From: Thermodesulfobacteriaceae bacterium | GTDB lineage: Bacteria; Desulfobacterota; Thermodesulfobacteria; Thermodesulfobacteriales; Thermodesulfobacteriaceae | Reading direction: 5' to 3' | Length of the DNA stretch: 14,131 bases | Assembly (NCBI GenBank): GCA_015494725.1 | Contig: WGAR01000086.1 | Location: forward strand, 1-14,131 | Part shown: positions 8,601 through 14,131 of the stretch, one piece after another | Numbering within the stretch: the stretch's first letter is position 1 | Layout: every line of letters starts with the position of its first letter | The notes under the pieces: model-generated | The model's input: the letters and a program-made list of their open reading frames with translations, nothing else | Database searches by the model: none | What the model was told of the DNA's origin: nothing | Made by a program: the position numbers and the translations under genes

Positions 8601-8655
8601 GCAAGAACCTGTCCCCGAGCCCATCCGTAGGTCTCCACCGGTTGCCCCTCTGCAT
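5611..8655 (-). CDS. Exported M1 metallopeptidase-like / ChaN-like / PDZ fusion protein
   Basis: A large exported protein of 1014 aa. Residues about 30-53 are a signal peptide (hydrophobic run ending AAKAA). An M1 (gluzincin) peptidase region covers about 60-520. It has HEILHQWFG at 302-310 (zinc ligands H302, H306; catalytic E303), NWSEGLVTY at 319-327 with E322 as likely third ligand, and YGKGAYFFYMLR at 379-390 with the transition-state Tyr Y379. The exopeptidase GxMEN motif is not seen, so it may not be a true aminopeptidase. A linker domain (about 530-665) contains an LEVARHPYRNKGAFLFF segment. A ChaN/TIKI-superfamily domain (about 690-905) has GEEHDRYEHH at 701-710, MEMFQRP at 731-737 and a second GxxH, GKGH, at 881-884. 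A PDZ domain ends the protein (about 936-1012). The listed ATG has a GAGGTGA site, but this start adds about 30 residues before the signal peptide and overlaps cbiA by 116 bases. A TTG at 8604 would give a more usual signal peptide. Probably periplasmic; substrate unknown. Confidence 0.85.
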   Translation of the reverse strand: MQRGNRWRPTDGLGDRFLPVTSIFTSLRLRNWWPILCLSLFLLPFWLNAAKAAPTGQLPRTQVWISLDPGAHVLSGKSTILLPRNRVYWIRVKNLRITRILLGGKPIRPEIENGRLRILTVGKTERVEISFRAVFPPGEEASRGGYLGAREGLLFGNWFPALEGLSYYTLSVTVPASLKVITSAEKLTVKTRRRRKVYTFVLNHPTPPPPLIYGPYEYYYRKHGRLIVALYLRHPDPDLAQTYLARTLKYLDQYKQLLGPLPYRRLSIVEINREVGEAYPTLIFFGEKVIRLPFILDTSLPHEILHQWFGCGVYPRKANWSEGLVTYLADWKQAEKRGKGLSYRKDLLISHETWCQGKDPFPLSLFVARTDRCSQAVGYGKGAYFFYMLRQTVGDQVFYGALRDFLSRYLYQEADWEDLQQVFSEHYRRDLSAFFQQWIERTGEPSLHLSKRYLLKENHTYRLGLTLYQDPPYYHLRVPLWIKGGEERKLEVDLSGPRKDLEVTLKAPPEEVLLDPEYRLWRRLDPDELPPNLGLILASRGKVWVRRMDWPVYRPLIHLLRRRGYRVVWDQLPPGGPGPENWVFLGEIPRDLTFLFHGKGFPRGAYLEVARHPYRNKGAFLFFRATDAGEIRKILPRLEYYWRYQSLYFREGRLLEKIRLPGENGIRLLLSTEVTGLPLKDLLPFKEILRRISLYRVILIGEEHDRYEHHLTELEVIKSLTALGHRVAVGMEMFQRPFQKYLDLFIAGELTERELLEKTEYFKRWNMDWKLYRPILLYARKKGLPVLALNAPSELVKKVSRSGLEGLSVEEKASLPEMDLNNPSYRAFLYRIYREHRNFAARFPKFDYFYEAQILWDETMADTAARWLREHPDYQLVLLAGKGHIMYGFGIPSRLKRRGITSLVTLVLGGNERITSGFADYILYPEPAREPFSARLGVWLEETKEGLKVARVSPGSPAQKAGLKKGDLLVEADGEKLKDVATLKIILTFKKKGDTMKLLYRRGEKTLQAEVKFE

Positions 8656-9874
8656 CTTTCACCTCTAGTCCATGAAGATATCCCTTGAGCAACCTACTAT
8701 ACCGGAATTCGTGCCCCCTTGCGAGGGCGCCGCGAAGAGAAGGCGGGGCTTCGGGTCTAAAGCGGACCTCTCGATACCCCAGGGAACGAAGCCTTCGATC
8801 CATTACCGCCAGGCCGGGAAGGGCTCCCATCATGGGATAGGCCTTTCCCTGCTGTTCTATAGCTTCGAGGAGAAACATGAAGCCTCCGCATTCGGCAAGA
8901 ACCGGGCATCCCTCCCGGATCAGCCGCCGGATCGCGGCTCTGAGGTCATCCCTCCGGGAAAGGGTTTCGGCAAAGAGTTCGGGATAGCCCCCTCCCAGAT
9001 AAAGGGCCTCGGTTTTCTGCGGAAGGGAATCCCGCAGGGGGGAGAAGAAGACCAGTTCGGCCCCGGCCTCGGCAAGGAGATCCAGATTTTCCCGGTAGTA
9101 AAAGGAAAAGGCCTCGTCCCGGGCCACGGCCACCACCCTTTTTCGGGGGAAGGGCTTGTCTGCAGAGGGAAGAGAAAGATCAAGGGGCTCAAACAGCGCG
9201 GGGAGGTCCACATAATCCTTTATCCGTTCGGCCCAGAGCTCCAGTTTTTCCTCCAGGGATATCTCTTCGGCCTGCACCAGCCCCAGATGTCGTGAGGGAA
9301 GTCGAAAGGTTTCCTCCCTCGGAACGACTCCCACCACCGGGACCTTCACCGAAGCCAGGGCCCGGCGCAGGAGGCGTTCGTGTTTGGAACTCCCCACCCC
9401 GTTGAGGATTAGGCCCCGGAAACGCAGTCCGGGCTCGAACTCGACCAGCCCCTTTACCAGGGCTGCCGCGGTGGTGGAGAGGCTGCGGGCCGGAAGGATC
9501 AGCACCACCGGAAGACCGAGTATTTTGGCCACTTCCGCGGTGGAGGCCCTCACGGTGCCCCCGATCCCGTCGTAAAGACCCATCACCCCTTCCACCACCG
9601 CCACCTCTGCGCCCCGCATTCCGCGGGCAAAGCTTTGCAGGAGGGCTTCCCCGGGACAGAAGAAGGAATCCAGGTTGTAGCAGGGACGCCCGGCCGCGGT
9701 CTCAAGAAAGCCGGGATCGATATAATCCGGTCCCACCTTGAAGGGGGCCACGCGAAGGCCGCTTCTCACCAGAGCCCGGATCAGAGCACAGGCCAGAACC
9801 GTCTTTCCGCTTCCGCTCCAGGCCGCGGCGATCAGGGCCCCGTAATTTCCACCTTGTAACCCACGGAGAGCCAT
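8540..9874 (-). CDS. cbiA: Cobyrinate a,c-diamide synthase (CbiA/CobB)
   Basis: Glutamine- and ATP-dependent amidation of the a and c side chains of (hydrogeno)cobyrinic acid in cobalamin synthesis, cytoplasmic. 444 aa, normal length. The N-terminal P-loop synthetase domain has AAWSGSGKT at 17-25, KVGPDYIDPGF at 46-56 and VVEGVMGLYDG at 93-103. The C-terminal class I glutamine amidotransferase domain has LYLGGGYPELF at 291-301, nucleophile C329 in LAECGGFMFL, and catalytic His in SYIHFHF at 427-433 (H429 or H431). The ATG at 9874 lies 43 bases inside the preceding pilX-like gene, with no convincing Shine-Dalgarno site, so coupling is likely. No other cobalamin gene is visible. CobB (aerobic) and CbiA (anaerobic) cannot be separated by sequence; CbiA is chosen because an anaerobic lifestyle is suspected. 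Confidence 0.93.
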   Translation of the reverse strand: MALRGLQGGNYGALIAAAWSGSGKTVLACALIRALVRSGLRVAPFKVGPDYIDPGFLETAAGRPCYNLDSFFCPGEALLQSFARGMRGAEVAVVEGVMGLYDGIGGTVRASTAEVAKILGLPVVLILPARSLSTTAAALVKGLVEFEPGLRFRGLILNGVGSSKHERLLRRALASVKVPVVGVVPREETFRLPSRHLGLVQAEEISLEEKLELWAERIKDYVDLPALFEPLDLSLPSADKPFPRKRVVAVARDEAFSFYYRENLDLLAEAGAELVFFSPLRDSLPQKTEALYLGGGYPELFAETLSRRDDLRAAIRRLIREGCPVLAECGGFMFLLEAIEQQGKAYPMMGALPGLAVMDRRLRSLGYREVRFRPEAPPSLRGALARGHEFRYSRLLKGYLHGLEVKDAEGQPVETYGWARGQVLASYIHFHFASAPELVAHLMS

Positions 9875-10314
9875 GCTGTTTCGTTGCCGCCGATCCTCTG
9901 CCCTACAATTTCGACCGAGTAAAGGTATCCGTCGGTGTAACCGTGCGTATCCACGATCTTACAATAGACACGATAGGTGCCGTAACTCTTCTGCCAGTCC
10001 GGATTCTGGACAATATCCGCCGGCGAGGAGTGACTGGTAACCTGGGTTACATTATCTACAAAGGCCGACCACGTTTCTCGGGAATGGTCACACTTGAAGG
10101 TATTAACGATGGTACAATCCTTCAGGGCCTGAAGACACTCCAGGGTTCCTCCCTTGGCCGCTTCCAGGGCGGAGGTATATCTTTTGGACCATCCCGAAAG
10201 GCGGGAACCATAAAAAATGAGATAGGTAAGCCCCAGGAGCATGACCAGAGCCACCAGGGTAATAATAAGGGTGTAAAGCAGAATGAAACCGCGCTCTGGA
10301 GTTGGTCTTTTCAT
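9832..10314 (-). CDS. PilX-like minor pilin
   Basis: Putative minor component of the type IV pilus tip complex, 160 aa. A short leader ends at G9 (ERG), followed by a 25-residue hydrophobic helix starting FILLYTL, as in PilX N-terminal domains. There is no Glu at mature position 5 (Tyr instead), as in PilX and GspK proteins that cap the pseudopilus. The C-terminal globular part has four cysteines (C60, C67, C75, C118), probably two disulfides. The start overlaps the pilW-like stop by 4 bases (ATGA). The position after pilV and pilW matches the usual fimT-pilV-pilW-pilX order. Sequence beyond the N-terminal helix is not recognisable, so the assignment rests on the helix and gene order. Confidence 0.78.
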   Translation of the reverse strand: MKRPTPERGFILLYTLIITLVALVMLLGLTYLIFYGSRLSGWSKRYTSALEAAKGGTLECLQALKDCTIVNTFKCDHSRETWSAFVDNVTQVTSHSSPADIVQNPDWQKSYGTYRVYCKIVDTHGYTDGYLYSVEIVGQRIGGNETAWLSVGYKVEITGP

Positions 10315-11345
10315 AGCTTAAAATCTTCCAGGTTTAGGGGTTTGACTTTCATTTGAATCAGTTTCCAGCGGTAATATCTGGAAGGCACATTGATATCTTC
10401 ATAAGTGCCGTCTGGATAGGTGATTCTTACAGTGGAATTCTCCGTAACCTCCGTACGGCTTTTGGTGCCTTCCTGATAAAGAATGTAGAGATCTATCTCC
10501 TTAACCTGACTGAAGATATCCGAGGCCGAAAGCGTGGTTAGATCCTTGCTCCATTGATCTATGGTGCCATTCCCGTTGGTGTCCCTCCCGGCAACGATCT
10601 GAAAGGCAAATACACAGTCGAGAATAGGCTGCTCGTTCCGGGTCCCGTTATGGGTGATTTCCGCCCGGTAGAGCTCGTAGGTGGAGGGATTGCATCTTGC
10701 CGGAAGGGAATTCGGACGCCGAAGGTAATAATCGACCCGGTTAAAGGGCATTCTGAGGGTTCCGTCGTTAACGCCGAAGAGGAAATAGATCATGGAGGTA
10801 TTGTTGCCGGTAAAGTTCTTGCAGAATACGTCCCAGGACACCAAGGCCCTGTTAAGATCCAGGACCACGCATTTATCTGCATCCGAAAAATCCTGAGAAC
10901 TCAAGGAAATCCTTTCCCAGTTACTTCCATTGTAATAGATATAGCCCCATCTTCGGGAGACGGCCTTGTCCAGGTTGGCGGCGGTGGATCGAATGACCAG
11001 ATAATCGGAATTATTGCAGGTGTTGTCGCCGAGATCCAGGGGCTTAGGCATGCCCGAGGGTGCGGTATTGTAGGTGGCAGGAGAGCAGGTGGCATAGGCG
11101 TTAGCTTCGTTGTAATTCAGAGTAATACTTACGCTTCTAGGGATGCCGAACCCCGCAAGTTCGATGTCTTTTCGCAGATATTCCAGGGCCATAAGGACCT
11201 GAAGATTATTTTCAGCTATTTTTACCTGCTGCTTCTGGGCCCGGAGCAGGCTAATATAGGCCTCATAAAGGGCTCCCAGAGTGAGGAGGGAGACCACTAT
11301 AGCTACCAGAACCTCGATCAGGGTTAGACCGCGATATTTCTTCAT
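10311..11345 (-). CDS. PilW-like minor pilin
   Basis: Minor pilin, 344 aa, of the large PilW type, that helps prime pilus assembly at the inner membrane. The class III leader MKKYRG is cut after G6 by the prepilin peptidase, followed by LTLIEVLVAIVVSLLTLGAL with Glu at mature position 5 (E11). The segment LRKDIELAGFG at 57-67 is characteristic of PilW/GspJ-type pilins. Six cysteines (87, 110, 159, 175, 218, 244) allow three disulfides. DTNGNGTID at 255-263 is an EF-hand-like calcium loop. It overlaps the upstream pilV-like and downstream pilX-like genes by 4 bases each, so translation is likely coupled. Confidence 0.87.
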   Translation of the reverse strand: MKKYRGLTLIEVLVAIVVSLLTLGALYEAYISLLRAQKQQVKIAENNLQVLMALEYLRKDIELAGFGIPRSVSITLNYNEANAYATCSPATYNTAPSGMPKPLDLGDNTCNNSDYLVIRSTAANLDKAVSRRWGYIYYNGSNWERISLSSQDFSDADKCVVLDLNRALVSWDVFCKNFTGNNTSMIYFLFGVNDGTLRMPFNRVDYYLRRPNSLPARCNPSTYELYRAEITHNGTRNEQPILDCVFAFQIVAGRDTNGNGTIDQWSKDLTTLSASDIFSQVKEIDLYILYQEGTKSRTEVTENSTVRITYPDGTYEDINVPSRYYRWKLIQMKVKPLNLEDFKL

Positions 11346-11707
11346 TTTTCGATCACGGTGTTTAATTGATATTCATAATTTTGGCCTTTGAAAGAATAGG
11401 TTACCTTTATGGTTACGGAATTGAGTCCGGGGTTGAGAGAAGAATAGTCAGTGGCATTGACATCGAAGCGCACCTTGAAGTTCCGAAAGGTTCGATAAAC
11501 GGTAGAGGAACAATTTCTTTTATTCCGCAGGTCTTCGGCACATCCCTGGGCGATTTTAATGGCCTCGGTCCGGAGGGTATTCTTCAGATTATGGGTGATA
11601 TAGATGCTCATGCCCTGAATGAGCCCCAGAAGGATGATCAACATCACCAAAAGGCTCACCAGGACCTCGATAAGGGTATAGCCCCTAGCGGGGGTTACAC
11701 TGCCCAC
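11342..11707 (-). CDS. PilV-like minor pilin
   Basis: Small minor pilin, 121 aa. The leader ends at G9 (ARG). The mature protein starts YTLIEVLVSLLVMLIILLGLI with Glu at position 5 (E14), which fits PilV/GspI. Two cysteines (C56, C66) could form one disulfide. The start is GTG at 11707, inside the end of the fimT-like gene (23-base overlap), with AAGG 7 bases upstream. Both lie within an 8-base tandem repeat. The start is well supported because no other in-frame start gives a leader. It is co-translated with pilW through an ATGA overlap. Confidence 0.83.
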   Translation of the reverse strand: MGSVTPARGYTLIEVLVSLLVMLIILLGLIQGMSIYITHNLKNTLRTEAIKIAQGCAEDLRNKRNCSSTVYRTFRNFKVRFDVNATDYSSLNPGLNSVTIKVTYSFKGQNYEYQLNTVIEK

Positions 11708-12170
11708 CTTCCCACCTTCCCATCTTGATCCGGGTATTGCTCACCAGGATGCACGAATATTCGGGGAGAATATTCGTATCCTGGGGACGAATGGTGGTGG
11801 TATCCGAGGTAAAGCCTTCCTTGGAAAAGGCCACCTCGGTTCTACCCGAGATATATCTTTCCCTGAATTGCAGGTCCTCCAGGACCTGGAATCCATTCTG
11901 ATCCTGTAGATCGCCGTCGTAATCGGTATCGCATCTTACCTCCGCCGAGTCGAAGGTATTGTTACCTATCACCAGACCGCAGGTGGTCTTGCGGGTAAAG
12001 GCCAGATAACGAGCCTCGTTAAGGGCGGAAAAAAGAAGCTGAATTTCCGTGGCGATACGATGTTTTTTGACCATGCCCCGCACCCAGTTAAGACTAAAGC
12101 CCGAAAGGACAACAATAAGCGCCAGGACCACCAGGACCTCAAGAAGGGTTAAACCGTAAAGGTGTTTCAT
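11685..12170 (-). CDS. FimT/GspH-like pseudopilin
   Basis: Minor pilin/pseudopilin of 161 aa. The leader MKHLYG is cleaved after G6, followed by LTLLEVLVVLALIVVLSGFS with Glu at mature position 5 (E11). The segment LLFSALNEARYLAFTRKTTCGL at about 45-66 follows the GspH/FimT pattern of a helix leading to a conserved Arg/Ala-rich stretch. DTDYDGDLQDQNG at 81-93 corresponds to the acidic loop often seen in this family. Four cysteines (64, 80, 140, 158) suggest two disulfides. The start overlaps the pilY1 stop by 4 bases. Its last codons lie in an 8-base tandem repeat shared with the pilV start. Confidence 0.85.
   Translation of the reverse strand: MKHLYGLTLLEVLVVLALIVVLSGFSLNWVRGMVKKHRIATEIQLLFSALNEARYLAFTRKTTCGLVIGNNTFDSAEVRCDTDYDGDLQDQNGFQVLEDLQFRERYISGRTEVAFSKEGFTSDTTTIRPQDTNILPEYSCILVSNTRIKMGRWEGGQCNPR
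11703..11726 (-). repeat. Three tandem 8-base units at the fimT/pilV junction
   Basis: Plus-strand units CCCACCTT, CCCACCTT and CCCATCTT are directly adjacent. Read on the minus strand each unit gives AAG(G/A)TGGG, so each offers a purine-rich site plus an ATG or GTG, one in each frame. The array encodes the FimT C terminus and contains the pilV GTG start and its ribosome binding site. Confidence 0.8.
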
Positions 12171-14131
12171 TTCTCAAACCAGTAGATGATCTGCCCCTCA
12201 CGCCCCTGAAAGGGTTTCAGAAACTGGGTGGGGCTCTCGGGGGGGACTCCGGTCTGCCAGGAGGTGGCTTTTCCGCCTTCCTGGGTGAAGGAGGAGGCGG
12301 AGAGTTCAAACTTCTCGATATTGCCCCGGGAAAGCTGAAGATAAATGGTTCCCCCGGGTTGAGAAAGGGTATAACCCGAACAGGTGCTGTTGCCGATGCC
12401 CTCCCCGGTGGCACAGTTCATGGCCCACAACCGGGTTCGCCCCCCGTAACTGCAGATATCGGCGGTGGGTTGAAAGGTGGTGAAAAGGATTACGTTTTCT
12501 CCGGTGGGAGTGGGATCGGTGGTGAGCCGCTCTTTAAAATAGGTTGAATCCTTGGGAGCCAGGTCCTGAGACCAGGCCGCAATCTTGGAAAGATCGGTGT
12601 CCGAAGTGGGAAGCTTGGAACAAATATCACTCGAGGTGTGGGTTTCATTGATGTTGCAACTTCCCCCGGTAAGACACCCGTCGATGAGGACGCCGTAGAG
12701 CTTTTCCACGTCCGAGGCGTTAATTCCCACACTATCTTCCTTGTAGAACCATCGGCCGGTGCCGAAATAGAGAAAATGATGGCCGAAGCATTTCATGTAT
12801 TCCACCTTGGCGGTGATGGGACCGAGTGCGTTATTAAAGATCTTTACGAAATCCCAGGAACAGGGGTCGTCACCGGTAATCTTCACCATTCCCACATTTC
12901 CCTGCCACTTAGTTCCGGTCTTGCGGCTTATCCCGAAGGCCACCGCATCGGTGTTTCCGTCTTCATTATAGTCGATTCCCCGCGTAAAAAGACGCCCTCC
13001 GAAGGCGGTGGAATTAAAGCTTGCAAAAAAATTCTTCTGGTCCACCCCTCCGCAGCTTGCGGAATAGTCATCCGGGAATTTATATACCTGATCCACGGTA
13101 AAGTTATCCGAAAGTTTGAGGATAAAGGCACGCAATCCCTGTCCGGCCTCTCCCTTATAGTTAGTGGGCCCGGAGAGGAACATCACATAGTGCGTACCGT
13201 TATAGGTAATCCAGGCCGGGCCGGAATAGGTGAACCCCAGATCCGGGTCGCTGAACTCCCAGAGGAATTTGGGGGCCTCGGGGTCGGTAACGTCCAGGGC
13301 AAAGTAGGAGGAAAGTCCCACACAGGAACTGGAATTATCCGAGGTATAGGAACGGGGATCGGAACAGGTATCCGCAGGAGGAGTCACGCAGAGGGTGGCG
13401 TTGTCGCATCCCACACCCCCACCCAGGCGCATTCCACCTATAAGGACCACCTTATCCGGAATGCCGTCATTGTTTTCATCCAGACGCACAATGTAGGGCT
13501 GAAGGTCCACATAATAAAGATGACAATAATTGGGTGCGGTCAGGAAGCGGAGATAAGGCAGGACATTTTTGGGGACAAAGGCCCAGAGTTCCTCCCCCAG
13601 GCTGGTGGTATCGCAGGTTCCCGGACTGTTCTTGCAGAGCTTTACCACCTGGTTGGAGGCCAGGCCATCGAAACGGGGTTGTCCCAGCCTGAAGGCGTGA
13701 AGCATCCCGTCGTTGGCCCCCACATAGACCACGTTATATGCCGTATGAGAGGAAGTATTGGCCTGGTAATACTGAACCACCTGAGGCGTGGAATAAATGA
13801 TATCTCCGAGCTTCCAGACCCTTCCATTATCCAGGGTACGGGAGCGATAGGAGTCCAGATCCACCCCATAGACATAATCGAGGAGATCCACCACCCCTAT
13901 GGATCGGCTGAGCAGGTGGGTGGTTTCGTTGTCATCGTCGATAATACCGTTCTGGTTGTCATCTCCTAGAAGCTTCTGGGCAAGAGCATTCGGCAGGGAG
14001 GCGAGCTCGGAAAGGGAGGAGGGGGAGGAGGGAAGAAGGGTGGGCTGATCGGCGGAGGTATAGATGGTTCGGCTGCTGGCATTGGTGGAAGCCAGTTTCT
14101 CCCCGGCCTCCCATACCGGATGGACCTGATC
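12167..14131 (-). CDS. pilY1: PilY1-like pilus tip adhesin/assembly protein (5' end outside window)
   Basis: C-terminal beta-propeller of a PilY1-type protein, a calcium-dependent adhesin and retraction regulator found at the type IV pilus tip. The frame is open to the right edge (654 visible residues, numbered here from base 14131). Family signatures: VWEAGEKL followed by SRTIYT at 6-25, GDIIYSTPQVV at about 109, YVGANDGMLHAF at about 136, ELWAFVPKNVLPYLRFL, VLIGGMRLGGG, YFALDVTDPEAPKFLWEF and FGTGRW. Three calcium-loop candidates are DDNQNGIID at 57-65, DENNDGIPD at 218-226 and DYNEDGNTD at 387-395. The second or third likely matches the functional calcium site known from Pseudomonas PilY1. 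Sixteen cysteines suggest disulfide stabilisation. The N-terminal adhesin part is outside the window. It is upstream of the minor pilins and overlaps fimT by 4 bases. Confidence 0.92.
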   Translation of the reverse strand, partial: DQVHPVWEAGEKLASTNASSRTIYTSADQPTLLPSSPSSLSELASLPNALAQKLLGDDNQNGIIDDDNETTHLLSRSIGVVDLLDYVYGVDLDSYRSRTLDNGRVWKLGDIIYSTPQVVQYYQANTSSHTAYNVVYVGANDGMLHAFRLGQPRFDGLASNQVVKLCKNSPGTCDTTSLGEELWAFVPKNVLPYLRFLTAPNYCHLYYVDLQPYIVRLDENNDGIPDKVVLIGGMRLGGGVGCDNATLCVTPPADTCSDPRSYTSDNSSSCVGLSSYFALDVTDPEAPKFLWEFSDPDLGFTYSGPAWITYNGTHYVMFLSGPTNYKGEAGQGLRAFILKLSDNFTVDQVYKFPDDYSASCGGVDQKNFFASFNSTAFGGRLFTRGIDYNEDGNTDAVAFGISRKTGTKWQGNVGMVKITGDDPCSWDFVKIFNNALGPITAKVEYMKCFGHHFLYFGTGRWFYKEDSVGINASDVEKLYGVLIDGCLTGGSCNINETHTSSDICSKLPTSDTDLSKIAAWSQDLAPKDSTYFKERLTTDPTPTGENVILFTTFQPTADICSYGGRTRLWAMNCATGEGIGNSTCSGYTLSQPGGTIYLQLSRGNIEKFELSASSFTQEGGKATSWQTGVPPESPTQFLKPFQGREGQIIYWFEK

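Noticed and set aside
12638..13969. A 443-codon plus-strand open frame opposite pilY1
   Set aside because: Glycine/isoleucine/histidine-rich composition and no family motif. It lies exactly opposite the PilY1 propeller and has no ribosome binding site.
13895..14131. pilY1 starting at the GTG at 13894
   Set aside because: The frame is open upstream to the window edge and contains a PilY1-typical VWEAGEKL...SRTIYT stretch, so the true start lies outside the window.
1..14131. tRNA, rRNA, CRISPR array, insertion sequence or phage genes
   Set aside because: None could be supported. Intergenic gaps are short (150 bases at most), and no terminal inverted repeats or transposase motifs were seen.

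Overview
This window looks like bacterial chromosome from a Gram-negative-type, probably anaerobic and thermophilic organism. The evidence is a type IV pilus minor-pilin set with PilY1, an exported MltD-type murein transglycosylase, a PerR-type regulator, a CbiA-type cobyrinate amidotransferase, and proteins rich in Arg/Lys/Glu with Cys-rich secreted domains. Thermodesulfobacteriota or a relative is my best guess. That is an inference from protein character, not a database match. No tRNA, rRNA, CRISPR array, insertion sequence or phage gene was seen.

Left block (1-4588, minus strand). A likely operon reads mltD-like lytic transglycosylase, then a metal-type (ZnuA/MntA family) periplasmic binding protein, then a single fused secDF gene that runs off the left edge. 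A good sigma70-like promoter lies just upstream of mltD.

Centre (4589-5610). A divergent plus-strand perR follows, with every PerR regulatory-metal ligand in place. After it comes an HU gene with its own candidate promoter, a strong ribosome binding site and a lysine-tail C terminus. A hairpin terminator separates HU from the convergent gene to its right.

Right block (5611-14131, minus strand). One tightly packed run of genes is transcribed from beyond the right edge: pilY1 (partial), fimT/gspH-like, pilV-like, pilW-like, pilX-like, cbiA, and a large exported three-domain protein. Neighbouring genes overlap by 4, 23, 4, 4, 43 and about 116 bases, which suggests translational coupling. The first five genes encode a pilus tip/priming complex. 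cbiA belongs to cobalamin synthesis and is out of place functionally. The last gene fuses an M1-type metallopeptidase domain, a ChaN/TIKI-like domain and a PDZ domain, and is the most unusual product in the window.

Coding density is very high. There is no gene-free stretch longer than about 150 bases.
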